26,919 nt of DNA from Ascoidea tarda (nom. inval.) (GCA_030560485.1 JAKTTS010000186.1:1-26919); one strand, 5' to 3'; positions 8,237-18,071 are shown, counted from the first letter of the stretch. The notes: generated by a model from the sequence alone, not told the origin. Numbers and translations are program-made.

Positions 8237-9931
8237 CTATGACATCTGCTCAAGGAAGTCTTCAAATCCTTCTGGCTCCTTTTGCACTTTGCTCAAGATG
8301 TTTTCGCTCAATATCTGGATGAACTCCAATAGCTCATTCCGGTCTTTCACCACAAGCTTGTCGAGCTCCAACATATTCAACACAACTTCCTTTGCACTGC
8401 TTAACTGATCAAGCTGCTGGAATGTTTTATAGGCTTCAATCTCCCCTTCTATTGAGGAATAGCTTTTCTTGCTTACCACTATCAACTTGCAGCCCAACTC
8501 TCTTGCAATCTTGATTAATGCTTCGCTGTTCCTGTTTCTTTCAATAATAACATATTTTATATAATGAACTTGATCATTTTTCTTGATGAAAAAATCTTTG
8601 AAACTTTCGTTTCTTATTTTCTTGGCTTCTTTTTTAATATCTAGTTTCGAATTGTTCAAAAATAACGGATCAGAAACATTCACAACTTGTCTCTTTTCTG
8701 GTATAATAGACATTTTGTTTTTATAATATGCTCTTTTATAACTCAGCACAGGGTTTTTTTCCTCAACCTTCAAAAACAATGATTTACTTAATGGATCCAC
8801 TTTAGTTAAAGTCTTCAATAATTCTTTGAAATTATACACATTAAATTTGACTCCAAAATCACTTATCAATAATCCAAATTCACATTTGTTATTGCTCTTA
8901 TTAATTTCTTTGATGATTTTTTTATTAATTTCCCTAATCCCAGAAATCCCCCTCTGCATTCTATAATGCATCTCTTTAATGAGTAAATAATCACAAAATG
9001 GTCGGTTCATAGGCATTACTTTTGCAAGATACCTACCATCACCTTTTTTATAAAGTAGATCAAAGACTGCAAGTGGATTAACATTACTTGTCCTTGAATA
9101 GATATTCCTAAAAATATCCTGCTTTAGTATATCTAAAACTCGAAATATTTGGACAACATTATTTTCATTCACATCTGTACTCACATTTTTATTCCTTTTT
9201 ATGCAAAATACTTTTTCTTCATTCTCTTCAATTGTCATATCCAATAGTTCCATCATTTTCAATAACAATTTATAATCAATCTCGTTCCAATAGTACTCGA
9301 AATTAATATCAAAATTTTTCAATAATGGGAAATCATTAAACTGAATTTGATTCTCACGATACACTCTTTCTCCAACCTCCTTTAAACTTTGATTAAAATA
9401 TATTCCCATTGACCCAAAACTGTTAAATACAATTGAATCCTCAATTAAAAATTGAAATACTATATCATTATTCTTAATAGTACTAGTAGTACTAGTAGTA
9501 CTGGCAGTGGTAATAGCAGCAGCACTTGTTTCACCATTATCATCATTTAATTTGCTATGACTATTACGATGAACACCCACCTTATTTCCCTTCACCTCAC
9601 TTCTCTTTATCTCACTTCTCTTTGCCCCTTCTTTTTCTTCTAAACTTCCTGCTGTTTTTTGCCTAAGACTTTCAGCTCTCTGCTTAAGATTTTCAATGTC
9701 CTCTCTATTCGTTTCGAGATATGAATTAACTTCTCGGTTAAATCTTCTAAGATGTATTACAGGATCAACTGGATAAAAATCCATCAAATCTCTTTCAAAT
9801 CTTTTAAAATCATATTCAACGTTTTCATAAACCTGACTTTTGTAACGCTTGAATTCTCTTGGTCGCAAACATCCTCTTATACTCTCTTTTATTGCTACCC
9901 CCAAAAGTTTCGCTCTTGCTTTGAAAACCAT
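8237..9931 (-). CDS. Unrecognised 564-residue protein with a basic N-terminus
   Basis: I do not recognise this protein. The first 33 residues (MVFKARAKLLGVAIKESIRG onward) are strongly basic and could form an amphipathic mitochondrial presequence. Residues about 97-160 are low complexity, with KRSEIKRSEVK and a Ser/Thr/Ala run. The rest looks folded, with alternating hydrophobic and charged residues. Landmarks are FYPVDPVIHLRRFNREVN (about 52-69), FGSMGIYFNQSLKEVGERVY, KVMPMNRPFCDYLL and, near the end, ALIKIARELGCKLIVVSKKS. No membrane helix, P-loop, zinc site or repeat is evident. It lies between SKG6 and PHO81, all on the minus strand. One CTG codon is at 8744-8746. A mitochondrial expression factor is possible but unproven. 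Confidence 0.85.
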   Translation of the reverse strand: MVFKARAKLLGVAIKESIRGCLRPREFKRYKSQVYENVEYDFKRFERDLMDFYPVDPVIHLRRFNREVNSYLETNREDIENLKQRAESLRQKTAGSLEEKEGAKRSEIKRSEVKGNKVGVHRNSHSKLNDDNGETSAAAITTASTTSTTSTIKNNDIVFQFLIEDSIVFNSFGSMGIYFNQSLKEVGERVYRENQIQFNDFPLLKNFDINFEYYWNEIDYKLLLKMMELLDMTIEENEEKVFCIKRNKNVSTDVNENNVVQIFRVLDILKQDIFRNIYSRTSNVNPLAVFDLLYKKGDGRYLAKVMPMNRPFCDYLLIKEMHYRMQRGISGIREINKKIIKEINKSNNKCEFGLLISDFGVKFNVYNFKELLKTLTKVDPLSKSLFLKVEEKNPVLSYKRAYYKNKMSIIPEKRQVVNVSDPLFLNNSKLDIKKEAKKIRNESFKDFFIKKNDQVHYIKYVIIERNRNSEALIKIARELGCKLIVVSKKSYSSIEGEIEAYKTFQQLDQLSSAKEVVLNMLELDKLVVKDRNELLEFIQILSENILSKVQKEPEGFEDFLEQMS

Positions 9932-10242
9932 CGCCTTTTATTTCCAGTTCATCTTTCCAATTTGCTTTCGTTTTTCCAATAAAAATTCAGAAATTCAAAA
10001 TTTACTGCAATAAATGTCCCCTTCCAAAAGAATCGAACCCACTACAAATCCAATCTAACAAAAACATGATACCAATCTAAATCTCTATTTCACATTCAAA
10101 ATATAATATATCAAGAAAAAAAAAATCAATGAGGCAAAATCGCGATAAAAAAAAATGAATTAATTAAAATTTAATAACTTGAATAAAAAAACATAACAAA
10201 ATAAAACAAAAAAAATAAAAAAAATAATAATTTTTAGCATTG
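9932..10242. other. Intergenic region between PHO81 and the 564-residue gene
   Basis: A 311-base AT-rich gap with long A-runs, holding the 3' end of PHO81 and the promoter of the minus-strand gene that ends at 8237. I see no further gene or clear site. Confidence 0.6.
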
Positions 10243-13200
10243 CTACATATCAATAGCATCTTTGAAACTTAATACATTGTTTATTCTCATCCCATTTATA
10301 TCGGAATGAAAATAATCCTCAATATCAATATCACCTAATGACAAAATAGCTTTGTTAACTTCTTCAACGTGTTGATTGTTTTCTGCACTATCTAATTGAA
10401 AATTCATGTTATCATCTTCAATTTCTCCCTCAAGATCAATATCCATATCCACCGTAGAAACAACTTCATTTTTAATGTCATTCTTTAATTTTAAATCAGC
10501 ATCGTCTTTGGATGCTACTAAAATCAACTCCCTCGACCTTATACTTGGAATTAAATCAGGTATCAAACTCAATATCTTAGAAGGCAACATAATCCCCAAC
10601 AAATTGTTCATCGTTGAAAATTTAATAGCTTCTTTAATAGACCTAGTTGCTGGATCTTCAAAAGCCTCTTCTTCGATTTGATTGCCATGTGCTGTCGTGA
10701 GCTTGAATTCCTTTTCAGTTTGATTATATCTAATCCCTCCCATATTAAACAACACCGGGAAATTTGGTTGTTTCCAATTAAATATTGTACAAACAGTTGG
10801 ATTGTATGATGAAAAAATAATAGATCTTGCTTTATTAGTAAATACATTCGTGGCTTCCTTTTCTCCTAATCTTACATGTTCGAATATTATAGTTAAAATA
10901 GAGTCAATGAAATTGTTCAAATTAACATCATTGACTTTATTCACATAATTTTGTTGAAAACTTGGAATTGGTGAACCAATGGAATATATTTTGACAAAAT
11001 TTTTAATTTCAAAAATAGTCGGATAAATAATTTCAAGATTAAGTGAGATTTCATTGGATAATTTCTCAAGAATAAATTCTAATGGCAAATAACAATTTTC
11101 GATAATTTTTTGAATCTCTTTGGTAACATATAATGAATTTGGCGTTTTTGAAAAATTAGATAATAATTTCTCAACTTCTTCAAGGTTATAATGATTTTTA
11201 GTAATCTTCAATAAATCTGAATAATTTAAATTCATAAGACTAATTTCAATGCCATTTTCAGCAGAAATAGTATTTCTAGGACAGATAACAGGCCTTCCAT
11301 CATTTAATAAACAAACGTTTAATTTTAAAAAATAGCCAGATAATGAAGATGCAGTAACAAACGACAAAAAAGATGTTGTCGTTAAACTCTTTGTTGTTGT
11401 AGAAAAATTACTTATTGTAGCACTAATGCTATTATTATTGTTTGCATTATTATCTGTTGTTTTCCAATAAGTATCATATTTAGTAATTTCTAAAGGCACG
11501 CCAGGGTATGGGTAAATTATTTGATACCTGAAATTAATTTCACCAATATTTTTCAATCTAGAATCAAATAATGGCAATATAATTTCACCCGTTCCATCTA
11601 AATTTATTGAACTATTGCTAGAATTGAGGAATAGGTTTGATAATGCGGTTGTTTTTGCTATTAACTTAGTTCCAAAAGTTGGAAATAATTCAAAATCGAT
11701 AGAAAAATGTTCATCGATATCGTCGATTTGGAATAGAACAAATTTATCGTTATCACTTATTGGCCATAATAAATTTCTTGGGATTAAATCCGTTGCCTTT
11801 GAACTTAGAGTTATTCTACCTGGAATTAAACTTATATCAGGAACACTTAAATATGAGTCAAAATTAAAATTACTGTTAAATAGTAAATCATATTGTCTTT
11901 TTTTGAAAAATTTAATTGAATCTTTATTTGGAGGAAAAATTAATTGCAAAAAGATTTTCTTTTCAAGGAAATTGTGACCATATTTACGCAAGGGAATAAT
12001 TGGTGGGGGTAAAGACAAATCAGGAATTGAATCAAAATTTATAGGTAATTGCATTAAGTTATCCTTTGGAGTTAAGAAATTCGATGTTGAGCTTGGTACT
12101 GAATTTGGTGACTTCACGAAATCATTTTTACTTTCGACATTTTTTGTCATTTTAACATAATCTGCGATTGTCATTGGTTTATTTTTTGGAGTGGGTATAT
12201 TTGAAGGAGAAGATGTTGTGTTTGGATTTATGTTTATTGGAGGTGGCATATTTGAAGCGTCTAACAAGACGTTAAAAACTTTAACATGTCCTTCCCAAGC
12301 AGCATAATAAAGGGGAGTATAACCATCATGATCTTTAAGTGAGATTGAAGCACCATTTTTGATCAATTTTTTTGCGGTCCTAGCATGTCCATAGCTGGCA
12401 GCATAGAAGATGGGAGTCCATTTATTAAAAGAGTCAAATTGATTTGGGAGTGAACCGGCCGAGGAAATTAATAAATCGACAATTTGATAGTGACCTTTAA
12501 TGGCTAGGGTATGTAGAGGAAATAAACCTTGAACATTTTTTGAATGTTTAGAGATAATAGAGGAGTATTTTTCATCTAATAGCATTTTTATAATTTCGTA
12601 GTTGCCAAATTCACAAGCATAATTTAGAGCTAAATATTTCGGTATATCGATTTCGTCTTGAGCTTTTAATTTTTGATCCTCACTTTTAATTGAAGGTTGA
12701 GGTTTGTTTTGAGATTCTTCTTGAGATTTTTCTTGAAAGATTTCTTGATTATGTTTATTCAAAGAGAAATCTAGAATTAATTTCATACAATTTAAATGGT
12801 TATTAGCTATTGTTAATAGTAGAGGAGTTAATGAATTGTGATCAGTGATTAAACAGTTTGGGTAATTTTGTAATAAAGTTGGAATTAGATCAATTCTACC
12901 ATATTGACAAGCATAATGTAGAGGGATTTTGCCATTACTATCGGGCATTTTTAGTAGATTTAAGAGAGAGCCGTTTTGAGATTTAGCTTTATTTAAGATT
13001 ATATTTAGTAGGAATAATCTTGATTTATCAGGATTGAAATCCTTAAATTTTATGCAGCTTGATATTTGATGTAAGAAGTTTTTATTTGTGATTGTATCGA
13101 TATAGTTGAAATTAAAGTCAATAAAATTTTGAAAGAAATTATAAAATTCTTGCAAATATAAATCCAAGACAGAAGTTGAGATAGATAAGAAAAAGATTTT

Positions 13201-14175
13201 TGTTAAATTTTCGGGTTTATTATAGTTTGATAGTTTATTGAGCCAGTTTTTAAGATGAATTTGTTCGTTATTATTGGAGAGGGATATATTTACAAATTCC
13301 GAATATAATTCATCAGTTTCTCTATTATTGTCATCGTTGTTAATGAAGTTATTTTCATTGTTTTTATTAATGATGTTGTTGTTAAATAGTAGCGTGTTAT
13401 TGGATTGATTTGGTTGAGTTGTGAATAATAGATTTTCACCATCAGAATAAGCTTCTAGTTCTAGTAGGGAGTTTGCTACCAAGTCACTGAGCTGATTGAT
13501 TTCATCTCTGTGAAAAACTGGTTGAACGTTTATGGTAGTTGAGATGTAGATTTCCTGTAGATGAGATTTTGATCTTTTATCCCATTTTTTCAAGATTTTT
13601 CTGAAGCCAGTTTCGTTTAGTTCAACAAATTGAGACAAACGATCTAAATCTCTATTAAATTTTTGGAAGTTTCTTACCAAGTTTTTAAAGGAGATTGATT
13701 TTGAGGTGTTATCAATTGATAATGGGTCATTATTGTTTAATAAATTTGAGGTATTGTTGTTATTGTTATTAATGTTATTATTATTATTATCTTTATTATT
13801 ATTATTATTTTTGTTATTATTATTATTGCTATTGTTTGTTGATATATTGTTATTTAATAATAAATTATTCTTTTCAGATAATAAGATATCCAATTTTAGT
13901 TTTAAATCAGCTTCTTTTTCAATATAAAAGTTGTTAACTTTTTCCAATTCTCTTTCGATTCTGAAAAAGAAACTGGCGTTATTTTCTTGTAAGATTTTGC
14001 CAACTTCATTATTATTAAAATCGATTTTACCATTTTTGTCTAAAAATTGAGTTTGGGTGAAATTGACAGTAGCTAGAGACTTGATTAGCTTTTTAAGAGC
14101 TTTGTAATTCATAAAATAAGGAAGATATTCAGGTAATTCCAATTTCCTTGATTCCAAGTATTTTCCATATTTCAT
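10243..14175 (-). CDS. PHO81: CDK inhibitor Pho81 of the phosphate pathway
   Basis: Pho81 inhibits the Pho80-Pho85 kinase when phosphate is low, freeing Pho4 to act in the nucleus. At 1310 residues this copy is somewhat longer than the roughly 1180 of S. cerevisiae. An SPX domain fills about residues 1-210, with the inositol-pyrophosphate-binding type of lysine clusters YKALKKLIK (24-32) and KILKKWDK (about 192-199). It is opened by an Asn-rich run at about 105-150. Ankyrin repeats span about 411-640 (for example GKIPLHYACQYGRIDLI). The linker that follows holds DSIPDLSLPPPIIPLRKYGH, where the minimal kinase-inhibiting region of Pho81 lies. A degenerate glycerophosphodiesterase-like region follows to about 1230. 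The upstream gap carries two CACGTG boxes, in keeping with Pho4 feedback. I found no CTG codon in it. Confidence 0.97.
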   Translation of the reverse strand: MKYGKYLESRKLELPEYLPYFMNYKALKKLIKSLATVNFTQTQFLDKNGKIDFNNNEVGKILQENNASFFFRIERELEKVNNFYIEKEADLKLKLDILLSEKNNLLLNNNISTNNSNNNNNKNNNNNKDNNNNNINNNNNNTSNLLNNNDPLSIDNTSKSISFKNLVRNFQKFNRDLDRLSQFVELNETGFRKILKKWDKRSKSHLQEIYISTTINVQPVFHRDEINQLSDLVANSLLELEAYSDGENLLFTTQPNQSNNTLLFNNNIINKNNENNFINNDDNNRETDELYSEFVNISLSNNNEQIHLKNWLNKLSNYNKPENLTKIFFLSISTSVLDLYLQEFYNFFQNFIDFNFNYIDTITNKNFLHQISSCIKFKDFNPDKSRLFLLNIILNKAKSQNGSLLNLLKMPDSNGKIPLHYACQYGRIDLIPTLLQNYPNCLITDHNSLTPLLLTIANNHLNCMKLILDFSLNKHNQEIFQEKSQEESQNKPQPSIKSEDQKLKAQDEIDIPKYLALNYACEFGNYEIIKMLLDEKYSSIISKHSKNVQGLFPLHTLAIKGHYQIVDLLISSAGSLPNQFDSFNKWTPIFYAASYGHARTAKKLIKNGASISLKDHDGYTPLYYAAWEGHVKVFNVLLDASNMPPPININPNTTSSPSNIPTPKNKPMTIADYVKMTKNVESKNDFVKSPNSVPSSTSNFLTPKDNLMQLPINFDSIPDLSLPPPIIPLRKYGHNFLEKKIFLQLIFPPNKDSIKFFKKRQYDLLFNSNFNFDSYLSVPDISLIPGRITLSSKATDLIPRNLLWPISDNDKFVLFQIDDIDEHFSIDFELFPTFGTKLIAKTTALSNLFLNSSNSSINLDGTGEIILPLFDSRLKNIGEINFRYQIIYPYPGVPLEITKYDTYWKTTDNNANNNNSISATISNFSTTTKSLTTTSFLSFVTASSLSGYFLKLNVCLLNDGRPVICPRNTISAENGIEISLMNLNYSDLLKITKNHYNLEEVEKLLSNFSKTPNSLYVTKEIQKIIENCYLPLEFILEKLSNEISLNLEIIYPTIFEIKNFVKIYSIGSPIPSFQQNYVNKVNDVNLNNFIDSILTIIFEHVRLGEKEATNVFTNKARSIIFSSYNPTVCTIFNWKQPNFPVLFNMGGIRYNQTEKEFKLTTAHGNQIEEEAFEDPATRSIKEAIKFSTMNNLLGIMLPSKILSLIPDLIPSIRSRELILVASKDDADLKLKNDIKNEVVSTVDMDIDLEGEIEDDNMNFQLDSAENNQHVEEVNKAILSLGDIDIEDYFHSDINGMRINNVLSFKDAIDM

Positions 14176-14600
14176 TTTGTAAAAAAATAAAGTGGTAAAT
14201 TGGTAAAATTATAAATTGTGATATGGTTTGATAGATTGGATATTAAATATTAAATATTATAAATGAAAATTTGTGTAATGATAGGAGAAGACCAAATAGT
14301 GTATTATAGGACAAACTAAGTTATGTTGAGATAAATAGTAGAGAATAATATAGGATTTTGATCTAAAATATATCAAACATACAAAGAAAACCGAAACAGA
14401 AGGCAGCTGGAAGCAAATACCCGAGAGAGCAAAAAAAAAAAGAATATAAATGCAGCAAGTGAAAACAGCAAAGAGTCGATAGGCGGATTCTCCTGAGAAG
14501 AGTGTCAATTGGGCAACAGAGGCGATATAATGGAGGAGAGTGAGAAGAAGCAACGCAGCAACAAGGAGGTAGCACAGAAGAAACAGAAACAGCAGAAGAG

Positions 14601-14606
14601 CACGTG
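14601..14606. promoter_or_regulatory. Proximal CACGTG box upstream of PHO81
   Basis: CACGTG followed by GA on the plus strand, about 426 bases before the PHO81 start. In S. cerevisiae PHO81 is itself induced by Pho4 through such a box. The match in motif and target gene makes a real Pho4 site likely. Confidence 0.6.
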
Positions 14607-14806
14607 GAGCAGCGCGCAGCAGGCGCAGAAAAAACCAGGGAGCAGGAGCTGGATGGAGGAGGCGGTACACTGGAAACAGGCAGCAGTGTCAGCAGAGGCA
14701 GCACAGGAAGCACGTTCTTGAGCCCAAGAGAGGGAAAGAGCGTCTGCGGAAGCCGGTGGGATGATGCGTCTGGGCGCGTTACAGTTACAGAATATGCGGG
14801 CAGAGA

Positions 14807-14818
14807 GCACACGTGTGC
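14807..14818. promoter_or_regulatory. Distal CACGTG box within a 12-base palindrome
   Basis: GCACACGTGTGC is a perfect 12-base palindrome around CACGTG (14810-14815), about 635 bases before PHO81. It is a candidate second Pho4 or Cbf1 site. Confidence 0.5.
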
Positions 14819-14894
14819 GCCGCTGATAAAAAACGGGTGCGGATTGGCCAATGGTCAACATGTGGCTTACGTTAGCGCCGGATTTGGAAGGAGT

Positions 14895-14921
14895 GCAGAG
14901 GCAGCAGAGGCAGCAGAGGCA
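14895..14921. repeat. Three 9-bp GCAGAGGCA repeats
   Basis: GCAGAGGCA is repeated three times head to tail in the GC-rich upstream region of PHO81. Single related GCAGAGGCA units also occur near 14690-14702. Confidence 0.85.
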
Positions 14922-15068
14922 GTTGGTGGTGTGTCAAAAGCAGGATTCGCTAATTGGTTTGCTGGATGAGTCTAGCAGAGGAAGGAAGTGTGTGTGATTG
15001 GGTGTAGATTGGAAATAGAGTGTTTATTGCGTTCTATAGTCAGACTATATAAAATCAATGGAGTGGAG

Positions 15069-16994
15069 TTAGACATGGTTGGTGATGTGGTGGATTAAAC
15101 CTCTTTTGTTGAGCTGCTTGATGACTAAACCCGTCAAAATTGGTGCTATCAAAGTGCAAAGAACTACTGCCCAGATGACAATAACATAGAGATCAGAGCC
15201 TGAACCGTCTTCACCAGCATTGCTGTTATTTTCAGCGTGAGAATTGAAGATTCCTTTTGATTCAGCTAAAGAAGAGATTAGGAAACCGATTTCGCCACGG
15301 GGGATCATTGCAAGACCAACTAGCAAGGCAGGGAGATTGCTGTTATTTTTTCTTAAATTTCTCTTTGATTTTGAGCTAAATATGACAGAGACTCTTCTAA
15401 TGACCCAAAAACCGCAAGCTAGTTTTGCCAATGTCATTAGTAGAAAGTATACCACACCTCTCCAAAGTAAACTTGGTGTGAATAATTGTTTGAGAGGAAT
15501 TGAGAAACCGATACTAGCAAAGAAGAGTGGTTTTAGTATTCTATTTAGTGCTTGGTGGAAATAGGCATGATAGATGGCAGCACCTGAGAATTCAGTTTCA
15601 TCGATTTCGAGTTCATCATCACTATCTTCATCGTCTTCGTCATCTTCATCTGTTTCATTGTTATTATGTGGAGTATTATTATTTTCTTTATTATTTTCTT
15701 TTTGGATATTTTCATTATTTTGATCAGCTAGGGTGATAGTGCTAAGGTGTTTGTTATCATCGAATTGAATCTGGACATTATCTCTGTTTATTGCGTAATT
15801 TATTTCATCATCATTGTCGTTAGAAGTAGTGTTGTTTTTATTATTGTTATTATTGTTATTATTGTTATTATTGTTATTATTGTTATTAATGAAGTTATCA
15901 ATATTGGGAAGAATATTTTCAATTGGAACTCTAGTCTTATTTGTTAAAGATGTTATATTTGTGATGTTGGTTATACTTGTTTGATTTGTGATTTGTCTTT
16001 TAATTTCTGAGAAGTTTGAGTTTGAGTTTGACCTTGACCTGAAAGAACTGATATCGATATGATGAGGCAATTCGTTATCCCACCAAGAAATGGCAGCACC
16101 ACAAAGGTAGACAGCAGTTATTGGGCTTGTACCAGCATAACTGAAGCCAGTTATCATTGCAATTAATAATAGTAAATGAAGTGTTAAGTAATAATATTTC
16201 TGATTAAATAAGAAATTTAGGAAAATGACCAATTTCAATTTCTTTGAATTGTTGTTATTGGTGGAGGCATTAATTTGAGTATTGTTTAATCTGAATTGAT
16301 TTAGAAATAAAGTTAATGGTTTAACTATAAATCTACATGTGAGAATAGTTATAATTATAGAACCTAAGGAAACAAAAACAGGTCTAATAACTGAGATTGA
16401 ATTGAATTTTCCGTCACCAATATGGGAAATGATTTGAATCATGATTAAACCAACACTGTCGTTTATCATTGCAGCAGTGGATAAAATAACGCCGGATTTT
16501 GAAAGACTTAGGTCTGAGTTATCTAGAATGGTAAAGACTGCGCCGAGACTAGTTGAGGATAAAGCAGCACCAGCACTAAAAGAGGCAATTGGAGAAGCAT
16601 TGGCAAAGCCCATTAAAGTGAAACTTAAAGCGAAGGGGAGTGAGATGCCAGTTAAGGCAACAATTAAAGAGATGGATAAATATTTTTTCAACAATTTAAT
16701 ACTTGTCAATAGGCCTCCATGATAGACCATCAATAATAGACCTAGATAGCCCAAGTCTACAAAGATCTTTTCTGTTGATAGACCTAGCCATTTTGTTAAA
16801 GGAGTGCCATAGATCATGCCTATGATTATCTGGATAACCAAACCACAAAAGATCTTTGCATCGACAATGTGATTTAATATATTTAGTAGGATGAAAAAGG
16901 AAGATAGGATCAAGATGGTGACAATCCCCGGTTCGTGATAAGCCAAGTATTTTAGATTTTGAATGGTTTCAGAAACTGGGTCAGTTGAAGCCAT
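15069..16994 (-). CDS. Cation/proton antiporter of the CPA superfamily
   Basis: The 641-residue membrane protein has about a dozen hydrophobic segments. It shows hallmarks of Na+(K+)/H+ exchangers: SAGAALSSTSLGAVFTILD, then STAAMINDSVGLIMIQ with an Asn-Asp pair (N178, D179) at the usual ion-binding place, later FFASIGFSIPL and GLAMIPRGEIGFLI. This is the CPA2/NapA-like fold. An ND pair, unlike DD, is generally linked to electroneutral exchange. A hydrophilic insert of about 150 residues (about 315-465) splits the membrane domain into two halves; it contains a pure Asn run and an Asp/Glu-rich stretch, and probably faces the cytosol. It does not resemble Kha1 or Nha1 closely enough for me to give a symbol. 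It is divergent from ANP1 across a long gap. No CTG codon was found. Confidence 0.9.
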   Translation of the reverse strand: MASTDPVSETIQNLKYLAYHEPGIVTILILSSFFILLNILNHIVDAKIFCGLVIQIIIGMIYGTPLTKWLGLSTEKIFVDLGYLGLLLMVYHGGLLTSIKLLKKYLSISLIVALTGISLPFALSFTLMGFANASPIASFSAGAALSSTSLGAVFTILDNSDLSLSKSGVILSTAAMINDSVGLIMIQIISHIGDGKFNSISVIRPVFVSLGSIIITILTCRFIVKPLTLFLNQFRLNNTQINASTNNNNSKKLKLVIFLNFLFNQKYYYLTLHLLLLIAMITGFSYAGTSPITAVYLCGAAISWWDNELPHHIDISSFRSRSNSNSNFSEIKRQITNQTSITNITNITSLTNKTRVPIENILPNIDNFINNNNNNNNNNNNNNNNKNNTTSNDNDDEINYAINRDNVQIQFDDNKHLSTITLADQNNENIQKENNKENNNTPHNNNETDEDDEDDEDSDDELEIDETEFSGAAIYHAYFHQALNRILKPLFFASIGFSIPLKQLFTPSLLWRGVVYFLLMTLAKLACGFWVIRRVSVIFSSKSKRNLRKNNSNLPALLVGLAMIPRGEIGFLISSLAESKGIFNSHAENNSNAGEDGSGSDLYVIVIWAVVLCTLIAPILTGLVIKQLNKRGLIHHITNHV

Positions 16995-17003
16995 AATGTA
17001 TAG

Positions 17004-17023
17004 GATAAGATAAGATAAGATAA
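17004..17023. repeat. (GATAA)4 next to the antiporter start
   Basis: Four uninterrupted GATAA units begin 10 bases before the antiporter start. GATA factors bind this core, but its position within the presumed leader makes a plain microsatellite equally likely. Confidence 0.8.
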
Positions 17024-17917
17024 GGGAAAAAAATATAATATAGTGGGATGGATATAATATAGAGGAATTGGATATAATATAGTATAGGATTGAGGATAGT
17101 GTAGAGGAATTAGTTCAATTGAGAAACATTAGTTGGATGCAGCCGATTGAGCTGACAGAGAAGAAATAAACAGCGGATTTGGGTCTATTTATATTGTTGG
17201 GAAAGACGAAGAAAAGGACGTGGAGACAACTGGAAAAGACGAGTGCGGATTGGCGAAAAACAGAAGGAGAAACAGGCTCATTGATAACGGAAGATGGCAG
17301 ATCAGGACTATTGGGAAACAAAACCAACAGAATCCCGAAAACTGGAGAAAGTGGGTCTTTTCGGACTCGATTTAGATCGCTGCTTATACACATTCCGTGT
17401 AGCGCAGGTCTCATCTCTGCTACTGGGCTTGTTGTGCAGACTACTGCGGCACGCTTATGCATTGACACACACAAACATGGCACTCAGTAAAATAAGTAAA
17501 ATGAGTGATAAGGGTCTATGTTTGCTGTGCTGTTGTCTGTGGCTGCTGGAGCTGTCCTTCTGCAATTGTCTCCAGAACACTCACTGTCTAGCAATGTGGT
17601 GATCTTGCTAATCTCAGCTCTTTCTTCGTCCTGACACATATCGAGCGCATTGTTTTCCATTCAGCAGTGGAGCTGTGGGAGGGTCGAGAACAAACGCCAG
17701 ATGGACACCCGCAGCAGCAGGATCCAAGCCAGGGGCCAGTACCCCGCTGAGCTCTTGGCTGGCCATCAGGTGGTGTCGAACAGGAACGTTGGGCACACAG
17801 CCAGTGCTGCTCGAAATTACTCACCACGAGCGCTGTCCTGCTGGATGCCCGCGCTGCGATTGGCCAGCACCAGGTCACGCGCAAACCAGGGCTCACACCC
17901 CGTTGCGAGCCCGTTGC

Positions 17918-17924
17918 TGAGTCA
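17918..17924. promoter_or_regulatory. TGAGTCA site (Gcn4/AP-1 type)
   Basis: TGAGTCA sits at the centre of GCTGAGTCAGC, an odd-length near-palindrome at 17916-17926. Gcn4 and related bZIP proteins bind this core. It is about 920 bases before the antiporter and over 1.4 kb before ANP1, so its target is unclear. Confidence 0.4.
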
Positions 17925-18002
17925 GCGACCCGCTGCGGTGGAGCGTGCGCGTGCTATTTTTACGCTTGACAACGAGGACTGTGCTGGAGCTGATGAAGAT
18001 GA

Positions 18003-18071
18003 TCTGGTTTATTCTGGTCAATCTGCTGTAATCTGGTGTGTTCTGATCTGGTATATGCTGGTTAATCTGAT
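18003..18071. repeat. Array of CTGGT-like motifs about every 10 bases
   Basis: CTGGT or a one-base variant occurs at 18004, 18014, 18023, 18033, 18043, 18048, 18058 and 18067. The spacing is mostly 9-10 bases, close to one helical turn. The period is not a multiple of three, so it is not a coding repeat. It may be a decayed minisatellite or a row of binding sites. Confidence 0.6.

Larger units (their letters stand above)
14176..15068. promoter_or_regulatory. PHO81 upstream region with a GC island
   Basis: This gap of 893 bases lies between the PHO81 start and the 3' end of the antiporter gene, so it is essentially the PHO81 control region. The part near the gene (14176-14400) is AT-rich. From about 14500 to 14960 it is GC-rich (about 60% in the line from 14641) with purine-rich CAG and GGA stretches. 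It holds two CACGTG boxes, a 10-base palindrome ATTGGCCAAT at 14843-14852 containing CCAAT on both strands, and a 9-bp repeat. Long open frames on both strands look like by-products of the GC content. Confidence 0.65.

Noticed and set aside
10015-10080. Possible tRNA on the minus strand around GGTTCGATTC
   Set aside because: The flanks do not form a T stem or acceptor stem, and no A box is seen.
14363-14861. Overlapping minus-strand open frames of 118-162 codons upstream of PHO81
   Set aside because: They are Ser/Pro/Cys/Leu-rich translations of the GC island in more than one frame, with no conserved motif. They overlap the CACGTG-bearing control region.
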